This document shows positions 5,319-10,118 of a DNA stretch of 10,118 nt, in pieces; within the stretch, counting starts at the first letter, position 1; every line of letters starts with the position of its first letter. The DNA lies in contig CAZNUT010000041.1 in the NCBI GenBank assembly GCA_964576365.1, positions 1 through 10,118 on the forward strand, in the 5' to 3' direction. This DNA is from CAZMJG01 sp964576365 (GTDB taxonomy: Bacteria > Patescibacteriota > Microgenomatia > UBA1406 > GWC2-37-13). Position numbers and translations under genes: made by a program. The notes beneath the pieces were generated by a model that saw nothing but the letters and a program-made list of their open reading frames with translations, ran no database searches and had not been told where the DNA came from.

Positions 5319-6416
5319 TCATAAACAAATCTGAATAGTACCGTTTACATTTCTTTTCACATATCCTCTGATCTCCATTGTTGAAATAAGATTAAGAATC
5401 GTTTGAATAGGCAAAAGCAATCTACGTGCCAATTCATCAGGCGCCAAAGGCTCATTTTGCAAAAGTTCAAAAATCAGTATTTCTTCTTCGTTTAACATTT
5501 GGGCGATATTTTGACTTTTTGCAGGCATAACGGCCATACTCAACTCTTCCAAAATATCATCAACCGATGTCACTAGGACCGCACCAGATTTCAAAAGCAT
5601 ATTCGGGGCTTCCGACTGAATGGATGTAATAGGGGCAGGTGGAGCAAAAACATCCTTGCCAAGATCAAGAGCGCAGCGAGCAGTCACCAACGAACCACTA
5701 TTTTTCAACCCTTCGACCACCATGGTCGCCCGCGAAAGAGCTGCGATGATACGATTTCTGGAGACAAACAATCCTTTCATGACTGTTCTATCTGGAGGAA
5801 ATTCAGAAACAATCAGTCCTTCACTGGCGAGAATGTCATCATATAGTTTTTGATTAGCCGGAGGGTATACTACATTTACTCCGCATCCCAGCACCGCAAT
5901 GGTTTTCCCTCCTGCTTCAAGTGCTCCTCGATGAGCTTCAGAGTCGATACCAAGCGCCATACCAGAAACGATCACAAACCCTGCCTGGGCAAGCTCGCGG
6001 CCGAACTTCCGTGCTATTGTTGAGCCGTAAGTCGTAGGTTTTCGCGTACCGACAATACCAAAAAAATGACCGGATGAAAAATCATACTTTGCAATATCAC
6101 CTTTAACATAAAGACATATAGGTCGATCTGTGAGGGTGTTTAATCCTTGAGGGTACTTTTTATCACATCGCGCAACAAGCGTGACTCCTGCTTTTTCTAA
6201 ATATTCTGCAGATTTTTCTAGCGATAAACCCGAGCGAAAATCAACAAAATCTTTTGCCAGCTTATTGCCCAACGCCATAGCTAATGATTTTTCTGATGCA
6301 TGATATGCCTTCTCAACAGTACCAAAGTGTCTTATTAACGCGTCAAATCGGACTGGTCCTATACCGACAAATGAAGAAAAAGCGAAATGAAAAAATGACT
6401 CATCCATATAAGTCAT
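5319..6416 (-). CDS. dprA: DNA-processing protein DprA (Smf), RecA loader in transformation
   Basis: A 365-residue cytoplasmic protein with the three usual DprA parts. These are an N-terminal helix-hairpin-helix/SAM-like region (about 10-60, FVGIGPVRFDALIRHFG), a Rossmann-like core (about 80-290), and a C-terminal winged helix (about 308-365). Core motifs seen: GIVGTRKPTTYG (120-131), SGMALGIDSEAHRGAL (151-166), AVLGCGVNVVYPP (174-186), SEFPP (204-208), SRNRIIAALS (219-228), and EGLKNSGSLVTA (235-246). DprA binds incoming single-stranded DNA and loads RecA. Two spots differ from the usual family text: FVSRNR where most members have FPxRNR, and APPAPITS where VPG-type sequence is common. The start may be ATG 6416 or ATG 6407 (M4); neither has a ribosome binding site. 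It is convergent with the 83-residue gene. Confidence 0.93.
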   Translation of the reverse strand: MTYMDESFFHFAFSSFVGIGPVRFDALIRHFGTVEKAYHASEKSLAMALGNKLAKDFVDFRSGLSLEKSAEYLEKAGVTLVARCDKKYPQGLNTLTDRPICLYVKGDIAKYDFSSGHFFGIVGTRKPTTYGSTIARKFGRELAQAGFVIVSGMALGIDSEAHRGALEAGGKTIAVLGCGVNVVYPPANQKLYDDILASEGLIVSEFPPDRTVMKGLFVSRNRIIAALSRATMVVEGLKNSGSLVTARCALDLGKDVFAPPAPITSIQSEAPNMLLKSGAVLVTSVDDILEELSMAVMPAKSQNIAQMLNEEEILIFELLQNEPLAPDELARRLLLPIQTILNLISTMEIRGYVKRNVNGTIQICL

Positions 6417-6448
6417 AAATAATGATTAATGACACATTACTAATACCT

Positions 6449-6465
6449 ACTTGCCGCAGGCAAGT
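6449..6465. repeat. Short perfect palindrome, copy 3 (ACTTGCC-GCA-GGCAAGT)
   Basis: A perfect 7-bp inverted repeat with a 3-nt loop, sharing the GCC-N3-GGC core with 1606-1620 and 1784-1798. On the minus strand it lies 23 bases after the 3' end of the rod-like RNA candidate and upstream of dprA. It has no U-tract, so a terminator role would be unconventional. Confidence 0.6.
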
Positions 6466-6488
6466 CTAATTGCCAATTACTAGTGTCT

Positions 6489-6650
6489 GTGCGAAATAGG
6501 TGGCAAGGAGAAAGGATCCAGGCAGTGTGCATATGATTCTGACCGAGAGCTCTTGGTTTAATATAAAGGTCTTTGTAATCCGTGCTCTAGCATCTTATCT
6601 TTAAGCCGCACACTGACAGGAATGAATCCTTGACGGAATCTATTTCGCAC
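6489..6650 (-). ncRNA. Candidate structured RNA: 162-nt rod with nested helices (6S-like shape)
   Basis: The ends form a perfect 11-bp inverted repeat, GTGCGAAATAG (6489-6499) with CTATTTCGCAC (6640-6650). Inside, in nested order, are CAAGGA/TCCTTG (6504-6509 with 6627-6632), TCC/GGA (6517-6519 with 6619-6621), CAGTGTGC/GCACACTG (6523-6530 with 6608-6615), GATT/AATC (6535-6538 with 6577-6580) and GACC/GGTC (6541-6544 with 6568-6571). Internal loops separate the helices. A large asymmetric bubble (6531-6534 against 6581-6607) sits in the middle. The length and the closing stem / central bubble / terminal stem order resemble 6S RNA, the RNA polymerase inhibitor, but no 6S sequence signature is claimed. 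The minus strand is preferred because a promoter-like sequence places the start at the first base of the closing stem. A non-autonomous transposon with long terminal inverted repeats is the main alternative. Confidence 0.5.
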
Positions 6651-6657
6651 TTGCGTC

Positions 6658-6687
6658 ATGCTAAACTTGATTCAATACGCCTTTCAA
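6658..6687 (-). promoter_or_regulatory. Promoter-like sequence for the structured RNA
   Basis: On the minus strand TTGAAA (6687-6682) and TAGCAT (6663-6658, four of six consensus bases) are separated by 18 bases. The predicted start, seven bases past the -10 box, falls at 6651-6650, which is the first base of the closing helix of the rod-like structure. That coincidence is the main evidence for transcription from the minus strand. No comparable promoter is seen upstream of 6489 on the plus strand. Confidence 0.4.
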
Positions 6688-6796
6688 CTTGAAATTCCTG
6701 CTTGACAGAAGATCTCTACTAATACTCAATGAACTAATTCGTCGCTAGTATACGCCTCAGAATCAACTATTGCAATACAAGGAAGTATGAAGCAGT

Positions 6797-8473
6797 CTAA
6801 ATAACACTGTCACTGAGAGATTGGATATGTTTTTCTTTCAAATAACGATAATGTGAATGAGTAGTACCATGCACCATCAGGAGCTTCTTTGTATGACGCG
6901 AAGCCAACTCTGAAAATAAAATGACTACCGATGCACCCGCATCATACAAAGCAAGTGCATCTTTTTCATTTTTAGCAAGAACGATCAAAATTGCATGTGG
7001 ATGAGCTTTGCGCATTCTTCTCACAAGAAAAAAATTAATTTGGAAATCGGAAATCCCCGACACGATATACTGCAGTTTTTCCCCAGCCAATTCTTGTAAA
7101 AACTCCGGATCTCTCGCATCACCATATCGTGCTGAAATATGTTTTTTTTCCAGCAAATGAATGATATCCGGGTCAACATCTATCACAGTAAATTGTGCAC
7201 CAAGACTTTCATAAAGAGGTATGATTTCTTTTCCCATTGTCGAAAACCCAAATAAAACCGCGGTGAGGTAATGTCGTCTCATACGACGGGGATGATTTAC
7301 GCGCAATTCAAAATACACCAGAAGTTTTTCAATATGAAAAAATAGTTTATCTGAATAGGTGATGAGGTATGAAGAAAAACCAATCGTGATGAGTCCGATA
7401 AGCGTAATGAGGGACACAACCTCGGGCGACAAGTGACCCATTCTCATTCCTACTGCAGCTAAAATAAGTGAAAATTCACTCACTTGTGCGACCACCATAC
7501 TTGTCTGAAAACTCACCCTGCGAGTAAAACCCAGCATATTCATGATAAGCATCATGATGATGGGTTGACCTACGAGGACAAAGATAACAAATATGATCAA
7601 TGCCGGAATCTGATCGCCGATATTAAAAAATGTCAACTGCGAGCCTAATAAAATAAAAAAGAGAAGGATAAAGAAATCACGCAATGGACGCAGCCTGGAT
7701 GATATTTCGTATGAATACGGTGTCATAGAGAGACTTACTCCCGCGATCAATGCTCCAATTTCATGAGAAAAACCAATAAATTGAAAAAGAGCCGCGATAC
7801 CCATACCCCACGCGAGAGAAAAAAGAAACAAAAGCTCCTGTGATCCGGCTATAAATACACCAACTGCGGGTATGATGAATTGCTGAAGAGCTATGATTGC
7901 AACTATTATCATCAAGCCATTTACCACCATGAGTATGGTGGGAATAAAACTGGATTGAGATCCATCTCCACTTATCAAGGAAATAAAAAGTAAAATCAAC
8001 ATAGCAACAACATCCTGTATCAAAAGCAAGCCTATGGATATTTTGCCATAGAGGCTTTGCAGATCACCTTTGTCTGCAATTAATTTGAGGATGATGATAG
8101 TGCTGCTGAAAGTAACTGCTAAAGCAAGGTAAATGGCAGAAATAGATGGTAAACCCAGTGCTATTCCCAAAAGATATCCTACAAATGTTGTGACAATAAT
8201 CTGAGCAGATGCTGCATACAAAGAGATTTTACCCACATCCCGGATGACTGATGGATTGAGATTGAGTCCTACAATAAAAAGAAGAATGGTAATTCCAAGT
8301 TTTGAAAAAATCTGGAATGTATCATTATCATTCAATACATTCATACCATAAGGCCCCAACAAAATACCTGTGAGCAAATAGCCTATTATGAGGGGCTGTT
8401 TCAAAAGTCGCATCACACAAGCCACACAAAGAGCAGCGACAACAACAAAACTAATTTCAATAAATGATGACAT
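6797..8473 (-). CDS. CPA2 cation:proton antiporter with TrkA-N (RCK) domain, KefB/KefC-like
   Basis: A 558-residue integral membrane protein. Residues 5-375 hold about 12-13 hydrophobic segments of the Na+/H+ exchanger fold. They include the LLTGILLGPYG segment (33-43), the conserved aspartate D154 in LLIQDVVAM, and SHEIGALIAGVSLS (236-249). Residues about 404-530 form a cytoplasmic TrkA-N domain. It has a Rossmann glycine motif (LFGFSTMGKEII, 407-418), an acidic ribose-binding end (VIDVDPD, 430-436) and YGDARDPEFL (450-459). Expected role: exchange of K+ or Na+ against H+, gated by nucleotide (NAD(H)/ATP) binding. There is no second (TrkA-C) domain. AAAAGGA ends two bases before the ATG, a Shine-Dalgarno-like sequence that is rather close. 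The gene follows the phosphatase-kinase gene by 53 bases on the same strand, so they may share a transcript. The transported ion cannot be told from sequence. Confidence 0.9.
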   Translation of the reverse strand: MSSFIEISFVVVAALCVACVMRLLKQPLIIGYLLTGILLGPYGMNVLNDNDTFQIFSKLGITILLFIVGLNLNPSVIRDVGKISLYAASAQIIVTTFVGYLLGIALGLPSISAIYLALAVTFSSTIIILKLIADKGDLQSLYGKISIGLLLIQDVVAMLILLFISLISGDGSQSSFIPTILMVVNGLMIIVAIIALQQFIIPAVGVFIAGSQELLFLFSLAWGMGIAALFQFIGFSHEIGALIAGVSLSMTPYSYEISSRLRPLRDFFILLFFILLGSQLTFFNIGDQIPALIIFVIFVLVGQPIIMMLIMNMLGFTRRVSFQTSMVVAQVSEFSLILAAVGMRMGHLSPEVVSLITLIGLITIGFSSYLITYSDKLFFHIEKLLVYFELRVNHPRRMRRHYLTAVLFGFSTMGKEIIPLYESLGAQFTVIDVDPDIIHLLEKKHISARYGDARDPEFLQELAGEKLQYIVSGISDFQINFFLVRRMRKAHPHAILIVLAKNEKDALALYDAGASVVILFSELASRHTKKLLMVHGTTHSHYRYLKEKHIQSLSDSVI

Positions 8474-8526
8474 AATCCTTTTAATCAGGAGGCTTTAATT
8501 TATTATGAAGGAGAACGTGTCGAGCG

Positions 8527-10113
8527 TCAAGGAAGTTTTATATTTCTTAAAATTTCAAGAGATTTTTTCCCGCGTGATTGGCGTATGGATTCATTTTTGT
8601 AATCGTACATGTCGCGCACAGTCCATATATGAAAAAGTAATCGATATTGATTGATATGGCGCAAATTATGGTCCTGTTTTTGCAAAATTGTATACCATTG
8701 TGATGCTGTATTGACATCTGATCGCTCTACCCATCCCCAAAAATACGCAAGATCCCACAAGGGATCACCAAGTCTCGCCCATTCAAAATCAATAATTCGC
8801 AACAAACTACATGCGTTATCTTTTATACCACAGGTAATAAAATTTCCAGTTCCTGCATCGCCGTGAATAGGTGCGAGAGTATATTTACCTTGAAGCAAGT
8901 AAGAAGATAAATGTGACACTTCCTGGTACAAATAATCCTTGATTTCATCCTGCAAATCGCACAATTGTAATTTATGGAGCGAAAGATTGATGTTGTATTG
9001 CATAAATGTCTTCCAGTCCAAAAATACTTCCTCAATAGAAGGTATCCAAAACGAAGAGACTTCCTCCACTGGTAATGAGTGTATCTGATTTAATGCAGCA
9101 TAAATACTTTCAAGAAGAGGTTGACATGTACCCTTCGATCGCTTAAAACAATCGCCTGCCGTATCTCCCTGTATGTAATCTTGAATAAATACATCGTTTT
9201 TATAAAATGCATGACTTGTATCATATTGTTCTATAACAGGTGCGTGAATATGTTTCTTTTTCAAATATTCATATACTTTGCGCTGTCGACACGCTGCCTG
9301 TGAATCGGTACCCCTGAGGACTTTGACCATTCGAGATGCTGTGTCAGAAATTTTGACATGATATACCGCATTACCTGATGCAGTTTCCATACGTTTTGCT
9401 TCAGGTTCATTCTCTGTCTCCAGCAACCCATGTACATACCAGGAAATATTATTATGCCTTGGTTTTACGTTCTCATATGGCTCTATTGAAGTTGAGTCCT
9501 GCTTTTTATTGCGTGTAGGTAATGAAATGAAAAATCCAGCATTTGGAAGCTGTATATCATTCAAAAACTGCACATACTGTTTTTGAGAGACAGATGAGTT
9601 GATGAGAGCAGGATCACCGTATTTTAGCCCGTATCGGATGCTAGATATGACTGCCTGATGTGAAACAAAAAGCACCGTTTCATCTTCTTTCACATTTGTT
9701 AAAGTGTTTTGATAACCCGCCCAGACTCTGTGCGCGAGATCTTCCATACTTTCTCCCTGAGGAAAAGCTGTTTGATAAGATCCATGCTGCTCTCTCCATT
9801 TGACAGGTACTTTGTGTATGACTTCCCACCAACGTCGCCCTTCAAATATGCCATGATCAAGTTCGGTCAACCATTCTGCGGTTTCGAATTGAGCCGAAGG
9901 AAAATAGCGGTGAAGGATGCGAGCTGTTTCCTGTGCTCGCGCAACAGGACTGACGATGATTCTGTCTATTTTTTCGTCATGAAGTTCCCAGGCGCTGCGG
10001 ATGACTTGTACTCTGCCTTTGTGAGTAAGACCTGCAGGATCAGAACGACCGGAAATAAATCCGTACGTGACATTGCCTATGCTTTCCCCATGACGCATAA
10101 ATATCAATTTCAT
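8527..10113 (-). CDS. Fusion protein: histidine phosphatase domain plus APH-like kinase domain
   Basis: A 528-residue protein with two enzyme modules. Residues 1-200 are a phosphoglycerate-mutase-type histidine phosphatase: RHG at 7-9 with nucleophile H8, R59 in SPVARAQETA, the acid E84 in WLTELDHG, and H152 in FVSHQ. After a polar linker (about 200-235), residues about 240-525 form an aminoglycoside-phosphotransferase/choline-kinase-like domain. It has a nucleotide-binding lysine (likely K264 in RMVKVLRG), the catalytic loop HGDAGTGN (417-424; D419, N424) and the metal-binding IDFEWARLGDP (441-451; D442). All key residues of both domains are present, so both may be active. Substrates are unknown; APH-fold kinases also act on choline, amino sugars, homoserine and sugars, so antibiotic resistance should not be assumed. 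MKLIFMRHGES is the usual N-terminus of the phosphatase, so the gene is complete, with only five bases of the window upstream. It may share a transcript with the antiporter gene. Confidence 0.88.
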   Translation of the reverse strand: MKLIFMRHGESIGNVTYGFISGRSDPAGLTHKGRVQVIRSAWELHDEKIDRIIVSPVARAQETARILHRYFPSAQFETAEWLTELDHGIFEGRRWWEVIHKVPVKWREQHGSYQTAFPQGESMEDLAHRVWAGYQNTLTNVKEDETVLFVSHQAVISSIRYGLKYGDPALINSSVSQKQYVQFLNDIQLPNAGFFISLPTRNKKQDSTSIEPYENVKPRHNNISWYVHGLLETENEPEAKRMETASGNAVYHVKISDTASRMVKVLRGTDSQAACRQRKVYEYLKKKHIHAPVIEQYDTSHAFYKNDVFIQDYIQGDTAGDCFKRSKGTCQPLLESIYAALNQIHSLPVEEVSSFWIPSIEEVFLDWKTFMQYNINLSLHKLQLCDLQDEIKDYLYQEVSHLSSYLLQGKYTLAPIHGDAGTGNFITCGIKDNACSLLRIIDFEWARLGDPLWDLAYFWGWVERSDVNTASQWYTILQKQDHNLRHINQYRLLFHIWTVRDMYDYKNESIRQSRGKKSLEILRNIKLP

Positions 10114-10118
10114 GGGAA

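Larger units (their letters stand above)
6417..6796. other. Intergenic region between the antiporter gene and dprA
   Basis: This 380-nt stretch lies between two minus-strand genes. Its left part (6417-6488) is low-complexity AT-rich sequence (TTAATGACACATTACTAAT) with one short palindrome. Its centre is the 162-nt inverted structure at 6489-6650, with a promoter-like sequence at 6658-6687. In 6688-6796 I see no further gene, hairpin or terminator. No clear promoter for dprA was found. Confidence 0.6.

Noticed and set aside
6489..6650. MITE or insertion-sequence remnant
   Set aside because: The terminal inverted repeats would fit, but no target duplication flanks them (CT against TT), no transposase remains, no second copy is in the window, and the pairing continues through nested helices to the centre. 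Kept as an alternative, not the main call.
8527..10113. Aminoglycoside resistance gene
   Set aside because: The kinase domain has the general APH fold motifs only. Fusion to a phosphatase and the housekeeping context argue for a metabolic substrate.

Overview
The window looks like part of a metagenome-assembled scaffold from a bacterium with a small genome, most likely Candidate Phyla Radiation (Patescibacteria). This is an inference from gene style, the near absence of Shine-Dalgarno sites, text-like AT-rich repeats between genes, and a run of exactly 100 N (3341-3440) that looks like a scaffold join. TGA closes tatD exactly where the family normally ends, so the standard bacterial code fits. 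A TGA-as-glycine lineage such as Gracilibacteria/Absconditabacteria is unlikely. No rRNA, tRNA, CRISPR array, transposase or phage gene was found.

Layout. 1-1531 (minus): a NicO-type nickel/cobalt transporter with a secreted N-terminal domain, followed by the first 55 codons of a membrane-anchored or secreted protein that runs off the left edge. 1532-1938: a divergent, repeat-rich intergenic region with two short perfect palindromes, a terminator-like hairpin and a heptad repeat (TACTGTN) that ends just before the next start codon. 1939-3340 (plus): a GT4 glycosyltransferase, a 69-residue membrane protein and the first four codons of a third gene, coupled by 2-nt spacing and a 1-nt stop/start overlap, then the gap. 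3447-4316 (minus): tatD. 4453-5255 (plus): rpiB, then an unrecognised 83-residue protein behind a near-consensus promoter. 5319-6416 (minus): dprA. 6417-6796: an intergenic region containing a 162-nt rod-like inverted structure with its own promoter-like sequence, a strong candidate for an undescribed structured RNA. 6797-10113 (minus): a CPA2 cation/proton antiporter with a TrkA-N domain, preceded in the same direction by a fusion of a histidine phosphatase with an APH-like kinase.

Functions. The window is a mosaic of short units rather than one pathway: metal transport (NicO), cell-surface glycan synthesis (glycosyltransferase and membrane partner), housekeeping nuclease and pentose-phosphate enzymes (TatD, RpiB), DNA uptake/recombination (DprA), and ion homeostasis (antiporter) beside an enzyme joining phosphatase and kinase modules. 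The most unusual items are the rod-like RNA candidate, the phosphatase-kinase fusion, and the heptad repeat shared by two unrelated genes just ahead of their start codons.
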